Program-made: the position numbers and the translations under genes | Part shown: positions 30,501 through 38,523 of the stretch, piece after piece | How the letters are laid out: the number at the start of each line of letters is the position of its first letter | Position numbering within the stretch: the first letter of the stretch is position 1 | Source: Prevotellaceae bacterium UBA2852 | GTDB lineage: Bacteria > Bacteroidota > Bacteroidia > Bacteroidales > Bacteroidaceae | Direction: 5' to 3' | Assembly: GCA_002350855.1 (NCBI GenBank) | Contig: DEFM01000029.1 | Location: 77,113 to 115,893, forward strand | DNA: 38,781 bases | Notes under the pieces: model-generated | Database searches by the model: none | What the model was told of the DNA's origin: nothing | The model's input: the letters and a program-made list of their open reading frames with translations, nothing else

Positions 30501-31466
30501 GTCTTCCTTCATGTCAGTCACCTTCGCGTAAGTCAAGTCTGTGTTTGTTGACTGCTGATGAATCGGCTGAAGTGTTGGTCCTGCTGATGAGTTGCTGAAC
30601 TCCCATATACCCTGTCCGTCGGTTCCTACAAGGAAACGGTTGTCTTTTGTTGATATGAGACTGCGTACACACAGATGTTTTGACTCAACAGCCAAGGTGC
30701 CGACCTGATTGGTGGCATAGCTGTACTTCAGCAGTCCGTGGTTGGTTCCTATGAGCAGCCCGTCATTGGTTTGCAGGAGCGATGTTACAGTGCTTGAACT
30801 GATTACGTCTGTAGCTGTGTCGCTGTAGCTGATTTTTTTCTGACGCATGGTCTTCAAATCAACACATACAAGTGGCACCGTGCGGGTGCAGACCCACATA
30901 TTGCCTTTCTTGTCGAAAAGCGGACGACGGACAAATGCGTCACCAATGGCATTGTTAATGCGTCGGGACAGCACTGTGTCCACCTGCTGTGTCTTGTTGC
31001 TGATGACAAATGATGTGAATCCGTCGGTGGTGACCAACGAATGTCCTGCCTTTGGATAGTCAACAATGGTGTTGATGGAATATCCGTTTATACTGTCCTC
31101 ACGAGCGTTCAGCATTATTCGCTGAAATTCCATGTTCCGGGCGTTCAGCAGATAAAGTCCCTGTGAAGTGCAGACCCAGTATTTGTCATTGGATATCTCT
31201 TTCACTCTATATACATGCTGAAGCCGCTGACGTCCCATGTGGTCAACGTCAGGCATATATTCAAAATGATTGCCGTCGAACAGAGCAAGCATGTTGTATC
31301 CGGAAACCCAGACAAATCCGCGGGAGTCAATATCTACGCTGTGGCAGTAATTGGTGTGAAGTCCGTGTTGAGTGGTGTACAGACGTGCCATCTGTGCGCT
31401 AATGTCGGGTACATTGAATACAGTGCACCAGAGTGCAAGTAAAATTGGGCGCAATTTTATCTTCAT
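27540..31466 (-). CDS. Hybrid two-component system regulator (HTCS)
   Basis: A 1308-residue sensor and transcription factor in one chain, a hallmark of Bacteroidetes polysaccharide loci. Signal peptide (~1-25, DISAQ), then a periplasmic beta-propeller of two-component propeller repeats (~30-650, e.g. GFVWVSGYN, NYWVGTDGCG, LWIGTSQEV), a YYY-type beta-sandwich (~680-760, YDYILEGHDAQW) and one membrane helix (~765-790). The cytoplasmic part has HisKA (phosphoacceptor His821 in SIAHELRSPL), HATPase (NLLSNAFKFTP, GSGIGLNLV), a receiver domain (Asp1094 in VITDYRMPDG) and an AraC helix-turn-helix at the end. It lies between the GH53/GH5 genes and the large secreted protein and likely senses a released sugar and activates these genes. 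Confidence 0.95.
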   Translation of the reverse strand: MKIKLRPILLALWCTVFNVPDISAQMARLYTTQHGLHTNYCHSVDIDSRGFVWVSGYNMLALFDGNHFEYMPDVDHMGRQRLQHVYRVKEISNDKYWVCTSQGLYLLNARNMEFQRIMLNAREDSINGYSINTIVDYPKAGHSLVTTDGFTSFVISNKTQQVDTVLSRRINNAIGDAFVRRPLFDKKGNMWVCTRTVPLVCVDLKTMRQKKISYSDTATDVISSSTVTSLLQTNDGLLIGTNHGLLKYSYATNQVGTLAVESKHLCVRSLISTKDNRFLVGTDGQGIWEFSNSSAGPTLQPIHQQSTNTDLTYAKVTDMKEDHKGNIIAVCLQKGLVVIPPQSDVFHYHAISPIANGKNATSISSIAIDKDKNYWVGTDGCGVFTTQGMHLATARQVGTGLASPLVQVIKIDRNGTPWVGTFGGGVQYLSHNKWTNDFLLSLKDEQVMDMHYDEVNNDLYVGTNGNGVFKIDIDARKVNKVDISVFYNPWVSSLLYDSEGTLWIGTSQEVVYYNLKTKKSDRITYNSEPIRNADAITQDGDNILIAHDRGLTIYNLKTHKQQNVGAAQGLSNVSIRSIATTEDYYWLATRINIASVDKKTLNVRNYSSFNGYEVDEFHSNSSLQPIHGYILFGGDNGIICFQPKLISNRNDEVQKVYFTSFTTPLHTEDIDASILYASKVELNHDNNSFSIHFSVAEIGDPTRIQYDYILEGHDAQWNRNVPTPSASYSSLPSGNYTFRVRAYQEDSPEQFSESTLSISVAAAWYASIWAFAVYFLILVFIIFVLWQQVQAHRRQRELLRKSAEQDRMKEAKLKMFTSIAHELRSPLTMIESPLKQLQDEDTDEEHQNLYSVMQRNCDRLLNIVKQITDIRKIDSGQFNLHLEETDYVEYANKVFEQFKGVATVKEIQFNIQHQFEEMPMMLDPTHFEKIITNLLSNAFKFTPQGGSITAASAVKSNHIELRFHNTGSHFNEEDMNHLWERFYQGSAGDGAAGSGIGLNLVHELVKLHHGSIEAHNVKDGVEFVLQFPYYSTQPAATKATQSTKPTILIVDDDQEIVDYISGQLRKKYNVIAAFSGNTGWKKVLAQAPDVVITDYRMPDGNGMELCQQIKSNPQTDNIPVIMLTGEGDDNLKLHSLNIQVDHYLEKPVNMQLLKSAITQVLKVREKIRSKSNRTEFTTELETPVITSADDKLFGRIQDTIKQHLDNSEFSVQQLSEIVGISRVHLNRKMKERYGVSPNIFIRSFRLKQAASLLVNNKVNVSEVAYRVGFSSHSYFTTSFHDYFSMSPKEFMDFYSKEENQEALKRLLE

Positions 31467-31898
31467 GATAGGTGTTGTATGTTGATTCTACGTTAAAAGG
31501 TCTTAGGTTTTATGTTACATGAGTGCAAATTTCGGAAAAAAAATGATACACACGATAGTTTTGGCAAGAAATTTTAGATAAATGTGGACTTCTTGCATAA
31601 AAAGCCTTTATGTCTTGAATGTTAAAATGGAAAGGATTATAGTATATGAGGTTCTGCATCTGCTATTTGCCGATTGTCTTTTAGTTTTTAAATTTGTACC
31701 AATTTCTTCACAGTGTGTTACATATAATAATTATTATAACTGTTTTGTTTTAAAAAACGAACAAGGTTTTTTGAAGATGATACTACCATTTGCACCATAT
31801 TATTAGAATAAATAATTTTGCAGCGAAAAATTTTGTTTTGAAACGAAAGTTCTAACACAATCAACAATTTTAACTTATTTACTAATTTTAATTTTTTT
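31467..31898. other. Long divergent regulatory region
   Basis: 432 bp, strongly AT-rich, between the HTCS gene and the 1129-residue secreted protein gene. It holds the promoter of the latter (31789-31820) and a ~78-nt leader. On the HTCS side a GAAATTTGC (minus, near 31530) is a near match to TAnnTTTGC. I see no convincing small gene; the short open frames here have biased composition. Confidence 0.6.
31789..31820 (+). promoter_or_regulatory. Promoter of the 1129-residue secreted protein gene
   Basis: TTTG (31789-31792), 20-nt gap, TAATTTTG (31813-31820) then CAGCG. This is a near-consensus Bacteroidetes housekeeping promoter. Confidence 0.75.
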
Positions 31899-34800
31899 AT
31901 GAAGAAACTTTTACTTATGGCAGCGATGCTTTTAACAGGCACCTCTGCATTCGCTCAAGTTCCAGACGCTTCAGAATGGAAGAAGGGCGATGAGATTACC
32001 AGTAAGATTTCTTGGGGTAACCTTAGTTTCCAGAATGATCTCCAGGATGATCAAATGGATTATTGGCAACTTACAAGTTCTAAAGGTAGCTTTACTAAGA
32101 CTGGTGGTCTGTTCGAAGTTTACGATGGAGCTGACGTAGAGCTTTATCAGTATGTAGAACTTCCTGCAGGTATGTACCGTGTGCAGTGTCAGGGTTACTA
32201 TCGTTGTGGTACATCTTGGGATGATGACCCTAATTCTTTTGGCAATCCTGAAAAATGGCAGGATAATGCCCTTCTGACCGTTCAGAATGGTAAGTATGAC
32301 GTAACAAGCAATGAATTTGCTGCATCTCGTACTTTCGCTAATCCTTTGATGCCTCGTCTGTTCCTCAACTATCCTGAACAGATCTATGTTGGTCCTAAGG
32401 AAGGTGAAGATGGTTATCCAGGTTGGGATATGAGTGACGGTAACTATGGTGACAAGGGTTGGGGTCCATGTTCAGTTCCAGGTTCTCAGGCTTGGTTCGA
32501 TGCAGGTCTCTATGCACCATATGAAAATGAAGACGAGGAAATCCAGTACAACATGGTTGACTTCTTCGTTGCAGAACCTGGTTATGTAAGAATCGCTGTT
32601 ACTAAGATCGATCCTAGAAGCGCAGACTCTTTCATGGTTACTAACTTCCAGATGTTCTATGAAGGTGAAGTAGATCCTGAAACAGTAGAACTTATTGCCC
32701 TCCAGAGTGATATCCAGTCAGTTTACAACAAGCTTAATAAGATGGCAAATGACCTCGGTGGTGGTTTGCTCTACACTCTTGTAAGCGACGCTCTCATGGA
32801 TTTCGACGGCGAATACGACATCCCAAGTCTTGATACAAAAGAGAAGTGCGAGAAAGCTCTTGACGTTCTCAACACTCTCTATGCTGACGCTACTGCAGCT
32901 CTCGCATCTATGACTGCAATTGAAGATGTTATGAGAGTTATGGATCTTCTCTATAATACTACTGACTATGCAGGTAAGGCTGATTTCGGTGCAGCTATTA
33001 CAGCAGCTAAGAACTGTATTGATCCTAACTACGAAAAGACAGAAGCTGATGACTTCGATACATTCACTAAGGCTTACAACGACCTTATCGAAGCACGTAT
33101 CACATACCTCCTCACTCAGGAACCTGATCACGGAGCATACAACTTCTCTGCTGCTATCAGCACTCCATTCTTCTGCGATGACGAATACACTCCACGTTGG
33201 AACGCTGAAGCAGGTGCTTATCAGTTCCCAACTATCGAAGGCGTAGCAGACGAACTGCAGCCAGAAAACACTTGGGCAACAATCCAGGAACAGGGCTATA
33301 GCGAAGCTAAGGGCGCTGAAGGCCGTGAAAACTGGGTTCCTATCTGCGAAAATGTTACTGTAAAAGAAAAGTTTGTTGAGAACACTTGGATTATGAAGTC
33401 AACTACATGGCACGGTGGCGGTCCTGCTTCTGTAACAATGCAGCACTCTTATCCTGCAATCGGTGGTTGGACAGCTGAACCTACTGGCAACCCAGAACTT
33501 CTCTATCAGACAATCACAGGTCTTCCAAACGGATTCTATTCAATGTCAGCTCTTATGTGTAACGCTGGTGCAGACGTCTCTGCTCTTCAGTTCGCTTACA
33601 TCGAGGCTGGTGACATGAAGGAAACTGCTCCTCTTACTCAGAAAGGTAACCCATGGTGGGGTGGTAGCCGTGACCAGTGGCGTCAGACTGTATGGGAGAA
33701 ACTTACTACTAATATGGTATATGTAAGCGATGGTAAGGTTACTATCGGTACTTCTTCAGATGCATTCTATGCTTCTACAGGTTTCCAACTCTACTACTAC
33801 GGTGAAACTCCTGACTTCTCAGGTCTTCTCACTCCATCTATCGAAGCTGCTAAGGCTAACATCGCTACTCTTGCTTGGCCTGGTGATATCGCTGCAGCTA
33901 ATGCAATCATGGCTCAGATTCCTGAGACAATCAATGATCAGGATCAATATCAGGCTGCTCTCAAGGTTATCAACGACGTTAATACTTATGTAACTACTGC
34001 TAACAACGTAATCAACAACTGGAAGGGTCTTGACAACTTCGCTGCACTTGGCGACCAGTTCGAAGAAACTTCTCCTGAATATGCAATCGTTCAGACAGCT
34101 TGGGCACAGACTCTGACTCTCGGTGACAATGATACCGATACTTACCTCGACGCTATCGCTAACGACAACGATTACGCTGCTTACGTTCGCTACTTCGACT
34201 ATCGTGCAAGCATGGGTGACCTCATCAAGAGTGACAATGTTGCTCCTGTAATCGCTGAGCAGAACGCTTATCTTACTGAGAACTATGCTACAGCAGAAAA
34301 GATCGATGAACTCATCGGTGCTCTTGCTGGTCCTTACAATGCAGCTCTCCTCGCTTCTCTCGGAATCGCTAACGCTTCTGAAAGCAATCCTGTTGACATC
34401 ACAGCTCTCATCATCAATCCTAAGTTCGACGAAGGTTCTAAGGGATGGCAGGGTACTGCTATCACAGTAACTGGTCCTTCTATCGCTGAAGACCTCGGTG
34501 CTGCTGAAGTTTGGAACTGTGACTTCGACGTTTACCAGACTATCAAGACTCTGCCTGCTGGTTGCTACCAGATCCAGTGCCAGACATTCTACCGTGACGG
34601 TGGCGACGCTAAGACCGCTTACAACAACTGGGAATACGACGCAGGTGAAGATATGGAATTCTGGACTCCAAACGTAGTCCTCTATGCTAACGAATGTGAC
34701 TCTCTCGTTAACTCTATTGCAAGTGAAAAATTCACTACTCGCTCTATGACTGAATTCCGCGACAAGATGATTGACGCAGAAGAAGGTGACGCTCAGGGTA

Positions 34801-35288
34801 ACATCTACCAGATTCCTCACTGGAAGGTTCTTGATCTTGAAGGCGAACATAAAGATGAAGAAGGCAAATTCGTGAATGAATACGACCGCGAGTATGAAGA
34901 TGGTTCTCAGTGGTACTGGGATTCTGTAATCGAAGACATCGACGATGTATTCTACTATCCAGCTTCACTTACTGGTGCTACTAAGGTATTCGAACAGAAT
35001 CCTGACAAGTACGTTCACGCTGTAACTGTAATGGTTCCAGAAGGTGGTGACCTCCGATTCGGTTTGAAGAACACTGCATTCATCAGCAACCACTGGTGTG
35101 TATTCGACAACTTCAAACTCTTCTACCTCGGTAAAGAGCCAACATCTGCAATCAGCAATGTTGAAGGAACTGTAGCTGCACGCAACGAATACTACAGCAT
35201 CTCAGGTGCACGCCTCAGCGCTCCTCAGCGTGGTATCAACATCGTTCGCAAGGCTAATGGTCAGACTGTAAAGATTTTCGTTAAGTAA
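31899..35288 (+). CDS. Large secreted protein with three galactose-binding-like modules and sorting tail
   Basis: A 1129-residue protein with signal peptide MKKLLLMAAMLLTGTSAFA. It alternates beta-sandwich modules and helical spacers: module 1 ~30-260 (YQYVELPAGMYRVQCQGYY), helices ~265-410 (FIVAR-like pattern), module 2 ~415-635 (YQTITGLPNGFYSMSALM, FQLYYYG), helices ~640-830, module 3 ~835-1090 (VYQTIKTLPAGCYQIQC, NFKLFYLG). The tail (EYYSISGARLSAPQRGINIV, KIFVK at the end) nearly matches that of the 4880-7681 protein. No catalytic motif seen. The codons are strongly biased toward a small set (GCT, TCT, CTC, GAA, ATC), unlike the neighbours, and the promoter is near consensus, so it is probably abundant. 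Role unknown; sugar binding or surface coat are guesses. Confidence 0.85.
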   Translation: MKKLLLMAAMLLTGTSAFAQVPDASEWKKGDEITSKISWGNLSFQNDLQDDQMDYWQLTSSKGSFTKTGGLFEVYDGADVELYQYVELPAGMYRVQCQGYYRCGTSWDDDPNSFGNPEKWQDNALLTVQNGKYDVTSNEFAASRTFANPLMPRLFLNYPEQIYVGPKEGEDGYPGWDMSDGNYGDKGWGPCSVPGSQAWFDAGLYAPYENEDEEIQYNMVDFFVAEPGYVRIAVTKIDPRSADSFMVTNFQMFYEGEVDPETVELIALQSDIQSVYNKLNKMANDLGGGLLYTLVSDALMDFDGEYDIPSLDTKEKCEKALDVLNTLYADATAALASMTAIEDVMRVMDLLYNTTDYAGKADFGAAITAAKNCIDPNYEKTEADDFDTFTKAYNDLIEARITYLLTQEPDHGAYNFSAAISTPFFCDDEYTPRWNAEAGAYQFPTIEGVADELQPENTWATIQEQGYSEAKGAEGRENWVPICENVTVKEKFVENTWIMKSTTWHGGGPASVTMQHSYPAIGGWTAEPTGNPELLYQTITGLPNGFYSMSALMCNAGADVSALQFAYIEAGDMKETAPLTQKGNPWWGGSRDQWRQTVWEKLTTNMVYVSDGKVTIGTSSDAFYASTGFQLYYYGETPDFSGLLTPSIEAAKANIATLAWPGDIAAANAIMAQIPETINDQDQYQAALKVINDVNTYVTTANNVINNWKGLDNFAALGDQFEETSPEYAIVQTAWAQTLTLGDNDTDTYLDAIANDNDYAAYVRYFDYRASMGDLIKSDNVAPVIAEQNAYLTENYATAEKIDELIGALAGPYNAALLASLGIANASESNPVDITALIINPKFDEGSKGWQGTAITVTGPSIAEDLGAAEVWNCDFDVYQTIKTLPAGCYQIQCQTFYRDGGDAKTAYNNWEYDAGEDMEFWTPNVVLYANECDSLVNSIASEKFTTRSMTEFRDKMIDAEEGDAQGNIYQIPHWKVLDLEGEHKDEEGKFVNEYDREYEDGSQWYWDSVIEDIDDVFYYPASLTGATKVFEQNPDKYVHAVTVMVPEGGDLRFGLKNTAFISNHWCVFDNFKLFYLGKEPTSAISNVEGTVAARNEYYSISGARLSAPQRGINIVRKANGQTVKIFVK

Positions 35289-35310
35289 TTACGAATAATC
35301 CACAATAATC

Positions 35311-35350
35311 AATCAGGGATGTGTCACTCCGACACGTCCCTGATTTTTTT
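35311..35350 (+). terminator. Intrinsic terminator
   Basis: AATCAGGGA-T-GTGTC pairs with GACAC-G-TCCCTGATT around ACTCC and is followed by seven T, 22 bp after the stop of the large secreted protein gene. Confidence 0.9.
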
Positions 35351-35363
35351 ATGTCAGAATTGC

Positions 35364-35394
35364 TTTGCAGATACAAGTGTTTTGATTAACTTTG
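35364..35394 (+). promoter_or_regulatory. Promoter of the downstream lipoprotein gene
   Basis: TTTG (35364-35367), exactly 19 nt, TAACTTTG (35387-35394). The leader that follows contains AGTTTTTGAGTTCTAT, also found in repeat copy 1 (near 3482-3498), and a doubled CATAACTTCTTAACT. Confidence 0.75.
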
Positions 35395-35470
35395 TCATTA
35401 CTTAGTTTTTGAGTTCTATCGTCATAACTTCTTAACTCCATAACTTCTTAACTTCTGAAAGTATTACATT

Positions 35471-36439
35471 ATGAAGAAAATTGCTTTTATGGCTTTTGCT
35501 CTCTGCGCCATCCTTGCGCAGGCAGCTTGTAACAACACAAAAGGAACAGACAAAGGTGATGAACCTATCCCTATGTTCGTGCAAGTTTACGATTCACTTA
35601 ATCTCGAGATGATTTACTGGACCGGATTTGATCAGCCTGCAAAGGATGAAGACAACGATAAGTATTACGAGGATTGGTATAATGAATGGTTCTACCAGGA
35701 TCAGTTCCGCAAGCACAAGGAGGAATACACGAAAATCCTTGCAAACGACCAGACCTTCGCACCCATTAAGTTTGTAAATGAAATAGCAATAGGTAAAGGC
35801 GAGGGTGAGTTCATGGAGTATGGTATGATACGTTCGTCTCTTGAAGTGAAGACTCCAGGCTCTTTCTATGCCATGTCAGATCCCGAGTCGTACGACAGCG
35901 AAAAATTCTTCTGGATGCATCTCATCGTTACCGACAGCTATCTCGCCTCTCACAAACTGCTTGCCGTGGACTACTTTGACTACAGCGAGAGTGATACGGT
36001 AAGTCTGCCGCAGAACGTAGTTCAGAAACTTGAGAAAAAATATGGCATGAAAGCTTCCCGTAGTGCACAGGTATGCAAGATAGGCAACCGCTATATATTC
36101 GGTCTCGTTCAGTTTGAAGGTGAATACAAGAACGCTCCTAAGGATCCAGATGATGACAGAAAGTATTGCCTTGCGCTCGACGTACTCATCGATGGGAATA
36201 AGGTCTATTGCTATGAGGATCTGGGTAACTTCGATGAAGTCTACGGCCAGACCTGGAATGTGGATGACGATGGTATGTATATCCCTACTGGCATCAATGC
36301 TGCCTTCGATGGTCCAAAAGGCTTGGAACTTTACTACGTTCGCACTGCTCCCGAAAGCTGTGCCGTAGGTCGTTATACTATCCAGAATGGCAAACTTGAA
36401 AAGCGTAACTATTCCACCTATTACATTTATTACGATTAA
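35471..36439 (+). CDS. Lipoprotein of unknown function
   Basis: A 322-residue protein with signal MKKIAFMAFALCAILAQAAC and lipobox QAAC, so it is membrane-anchored. The mature part is rich in Asp, Glu and Tyr (for example DEDNDKYYEDWYNEWFYQD) and appears beta-rich; I recognise no domain or catalytic motif. It has its own promoter and is separated from rpsU by 452 bp, so it stands alone. No function can be assigned. Confidence 0.7.
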   Translation: MKKIAFMAFALCAILAQAACNNTKGTDKGDEPIPMFVQVYDSLNLEMIYWTGFDQPAKDEDNDKYYEDWYNEWFYQDQFRKHKEEYTKILANDQTFAPIKFVNEIAIGKGEGEFMEYGMIRSSLEVKTPGSFYAMSDPESYDSEKFFWMHLIVTDSYLASHKLLAVDYFDYSESDTVSLPQNVVQKLEKKYGMKASRSAQVCKIGNRYIFGLVQFEGEYKNAPKDPDDDRKYCLALDVLIDGNKVYCYEDLGNFDEVYGQTWNVDDDGMYIPTGINAAFDGPKGLELYYVRTAPESCAVGRYTIQNGKLEKRNYSTYYIYYD

Positions 36440-36539
36440 AACGTATATATTAGGCTTGTTTTTGATTTCTCGTGTATATTTGTGTCTTTCGTAATGGCTT
36501 GATACACAAAGAGAAATTTTGATGGATTTTTTTTGGCTT

Positions 36540-36665
36540 CATCAAAAAGTTGATGCCGCGGCATCAACTTTTTGATGTTGTGCTATCAAATATTTGATGT
36601 CGAACCATCAACTTCTTGATGCCGCGCCATCAAAACTTTGATGACGAACCATCAAATAATGATTG
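36540..36665. repeat. Tandem array of six 22-bp palindromic units
   Basis: Six units start at 36540, 36562, 36584, 36606, 36628 and 36650, an exact 22-bp period. Each is CATCAA-N4-TTGATG (16 bp, a dyad) plus a 6-bp linker. Unit 3 begins TATCAA and unit 6 has a decayed right arm. The linkers are CCGCGG, TTGTGC, TCGAAC, CCGCGC and ACGAAC. Units 1 and 2 with the palindromic linker CCGCGG make a perfect 38-bp palindrome (36540-36577). Linkers of only 6 bp rule out CRISPR. Confidence 0.95.
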
Positions 36666-36733
36666 TTTGTCTTAACTTCTCAACTCCTGTTTGTTTTTTT
36701 TGAGATGTTTTTTTCGTTTTTTTAGCATAAAAT

Positions 36734-36764
36734 TTTGTGATTTAGTGATTTTCTCGTAATTTTG
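36734..36764 (+). promoter_or_regulatory. rpsU promoter
   Basis: TTTG (36734-36737), exactly 19 nt, TAATTTTG (36757-36764) followed by CAG. Perfect Bacteroidetes consensus. It gives a leader of about 120 nt before rpsU. Confidence 0.85.
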
Positions 36765-36781
36765 CAGACTTTTTGGTGGAA

Positions 36782-36828
36782 ACCGGCATTATTTGTCGGT
36801 GTCTATTTGTTTGCAGTTGATGCAAACA
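36782..36828 (+). promoter_or_regulatory. Two hairpins in the rpsU leader
   Basis: ACCGGCA (36782-36788) pairs with TGTCGGT (36794-36800, one G-U), and TGTTTGCA (36808-36815) pairs perfectly with TGCAAACA (36821-36828). Both lie just after the promoter, 5' of an A-rich unstructured stretch leading to the start codon. They could be an S21-binding autoregulatory leader; not recognised as a known family. Confidence 0.55.
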
Positions 36829-36891
36829 GCCAGGAAGCAAAATACACATTATTAATATTATTAACAACAAAACCAAAAAAAATCAAACGTA

Positions 36892-37083
36892 ATGATTATC
36901 GTACCTGTTAAAGAAGGTGAGAACATTGAGCGCGCTCTCAAGAAGTTCAAGAGAAAGTCTGAAAAGACTGGTGTTATCAAGGAAGTTAGAACACGTCGTG
37001 AGTACGTGAAGCCATCAGTTAGCAAGCGCAAGAAGATGCAGCACGCTATCTATGTGAACAAACTTCATCAGTCAGAAGACTAA
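36892..37083 (+). CDS. rpsU: 30S ribosomal protein bS21
   Basis: The 63-residue protein MIIVPVKEGENIERALKKFK... has the S21 signature near the start and the basic C-terminal half (RREYVKPSVSKRKK). It sits on the small subunit platform near the 3' end of 16S rRNA; in Bacteroidetes, bS21 with bS18 and bS6 is reported to hide the anti-Shine-Dalgarno sequence. The leader just before this ATG is A-rich with no Shine-Dalgarno. It is probably co-transcribed with the recombinase and hpf genes, as no terminator separates them. Confidence 0.97.
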   Translation: MIIVPVKEGENIERALKKFKRKSEKTGVIKEVRTRREYVKPSVSKRKKMQHAIYVNKLHQSED

Positions 37084-37153
37084 AATCGAGAAGAAAATCA
37101 AAATTTTTACATCAAAATTTGGTTGCTTTCAAGAAAACAACTAAATTCGTGGC

Positions 37154-38107
37154 ATGGAAAAAGCGGTTGACGATAATCCGCACCGGCTCGATAAACTGAG
37201 GAACTTCTCAGTGGACATGCTTACGGATGGTTTCTTGGAGTATCTAAAGTCGGAGAGAAACCGTTCAGTGCGAACCGTAGCGTTATATGGTGATGCCTTG
37301 AACGAGTTTCAGAGGTTCTTTGAAAAACTAGGTGATGACCTGACTTGGGAGAGTGTCGATGCTGAAATCGTCAGGGACTGGATAATCCACCTGCTCGACG
37401 AACAGAAGCAGAAGGAAACGACCGTCAATCTCAAACTCAGTGCGCTGCGCACGTTCTATCACTACCTGAATCTTATCGGACGGGTGAAAAAGAATCCGTT
37501 GCTTAAGGTGACGGGGCCGAAGAAAAAGAAAACGCTGCCTGCTTTCCTGAGAGACGACGAGATAAACCAACTGCTCGATGCTCCTGCCGACACAGAAGAC
37601 TTTAAACAGGTTCGTGACCACACGATACTGCTTATGCTCTATGTGACGGGAATGAGAAACGCTGAACTGCGCAGCCTCCGCGACAAGGACATTCTGATGA
37701 ATGAACGCCAGATTAAGGTGACTGGTAAGCGCAACAAACAGCGGATTATTCCCTTTGGCGACGAGTTGGCGAAAGGCATAGAAAACTACTGGAGGGTTCG
37801 AAAGGCCACCTTCGGTAATATGCCGCAGGAAGCCGTGTTCATGCTTGACGACAAGGGACGAGAAATGAACGGACCGCAATTGTCGCTCCATGTTTCCCAT
37901 TTGCTTTCGCAGGCAACAAGCCAGAAGAAGCGAAGCCCGCACGTGCTGCGGCATACATTCGCTACTTCGATGCTTAACAACGGTGCCGATCTTCAGGCAA
38001 TCCAGAAACTGCTCGGACATGAGAGTCTCAACACTACCCAGATCTACACACACCTGTCATTCGAAGAACTTAAAAAAGAGTATAACGGCGCACATCCGCG
38101 CTCATAA
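37154..38107 (+). CDS. xerC: Tyrosine recombinase, XerC-like
   Basis: Site-specific recombinase, likely for chromosome dimer resolution. The SAM-like N-terminal domain (~20-110, DGFLEYLKSERNRSVRTV) precedes the catalytic domain with Arg168 (TGMRNAELRSL), Lys in VTGKRNKQR, HVLRHTFAT, LLGHESLNTTQIYTH and nucleophile Tyr298. 317 residues from the ATG at 37154; the ATG at 37208 (MLTDGFLEYL) would match typical XerC starts and shorten it by 18 residues. Position between rpsU and hpf next to tRNA-Thr fits the conserved housekeeping locus in this order, so it is not a recent integrase, though which Xer paralogue it is cannot be told. Confidence 0.88.
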   Translation: MEKAVDDNPHRLDKLRNFSVDMLTDGFLEYLKSERNRSVRTVALYGDALNEFQRFFEKLGDDLTWESVDAEIVRDWIIHLLDEQKQKETTVNLKLSALRTFYHYLNLIGRVKKNPLLKVTGPKKKKTLPAFLRDDEINQLLDAPADTEDFKQVRDHTILLMLYVTGMRNAELRSLRDKDILMNERQIKVTGKRNKQRIIPFGDELAKGIENYWRVRKATFGNMPQEAVFMLDDKGREMNGPQLSLHVSHLLSQATSQKKRSPHVLRHTFATSMLNNGADLQAIQKLLGHESLNTTQIYTHLSFEELKKEYNGAHPRS

Positions 38108-38126
38108 CAATTAAAATCTAACGACT

Positions 38127-38426
38127 ATGGACATTACAGTAAAAGCAATCAAGTTTGATGCCACCGAACAGCTGCAAGCGTTTATTCAGAAGAAAATTAG
38201 TAAACTTGAGAAATTCTGCAGCGATATAAGAAAGGTAGAGGTGTCACTAAAGGTCGTAAAACCTGCAACAGCCCTCAATAAGGAAGCTACCGTTGTGGTA
38301 GTTGTACCAGGTGAGGAACTCATTGTAGAGAAAACATGCGACACGTTTGAAGAAGCAATAGATCAGAGCCTTCCTGCTTTGGAAAAGCAACTGGCTCGAT
38401 ACAAAGAAAAAGCCGGGAAAAAATAA
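38127..38426 (+). CDS. hpf: Ribosome hibernation-promoting factor (short HPF/RaiA)
   Basis: A 99-residue protein that binds the 30S decoding region and silences ribosomes in slow growth. MDITVKAIKFDATEQLQAFI and ISKLEKFCSDIRKVEVSLKV fit the beta-alpha-beta fold of the S30AE family. It lacks the long C-terminal dimerisation domain, so it is the short type. It follows the recombinase by 19 bp. Confidence 0.93.
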   Translation: MDITVKAIKFDATEQLQAFIQKKISKLEKFCSDIRKVEVSLKVVKPATALNKEATVVVVVPGEELIVEKTCDTFEEAIDQSLPALEKQLARYKEKAGKK

Positions 38427-38490
38427 AGTTGGCTGGTAAAATCATAAACAGTTAATTTTAGAGTCAATTTTAAAAATCTTCCTGAAAAAG

Positions 38491-38521
38491 TTTGACATTT
38501 GAAAAATAATGTCTACCTTTG
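38491..38521 (+). promoter_or_regulatory. tRNA-Thr promoter
   Basis: TTTG (38491-38494), exactly 19 nt, TACCTTTG (38514-38521) followed by CAG. Perfect consensus. Confidence 0.85.
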
Positions 38522-38523
38522 CA

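Noticed and set aside
31582..31806. Possible 74-residue small gene upstream of the large secreted protein
   Set aside because: Lies in an AT-rich regulatory region, overlaps the promoter at 31789-31820, and its composition is not protein-like.
33819..34850. 343-codon antisense frame in the large secreted protein gene
   Set aside because: Serine- and valine-rich product caused by the strong codon bias of the plus-strand gene.
36540..36665. CRISPR array
   Set aside because: Repeat period is 22 bp with only 6-bp linkers and no cas genes nearby.
37154..38107. Integrase of a mobile element next to a tRNA
   Set aside because: The order rpsU, recombinase, hpf, tRNA-Thr is, to my knowledge, the normal chromosomal arrangement in this group; no other mobile genes are present.
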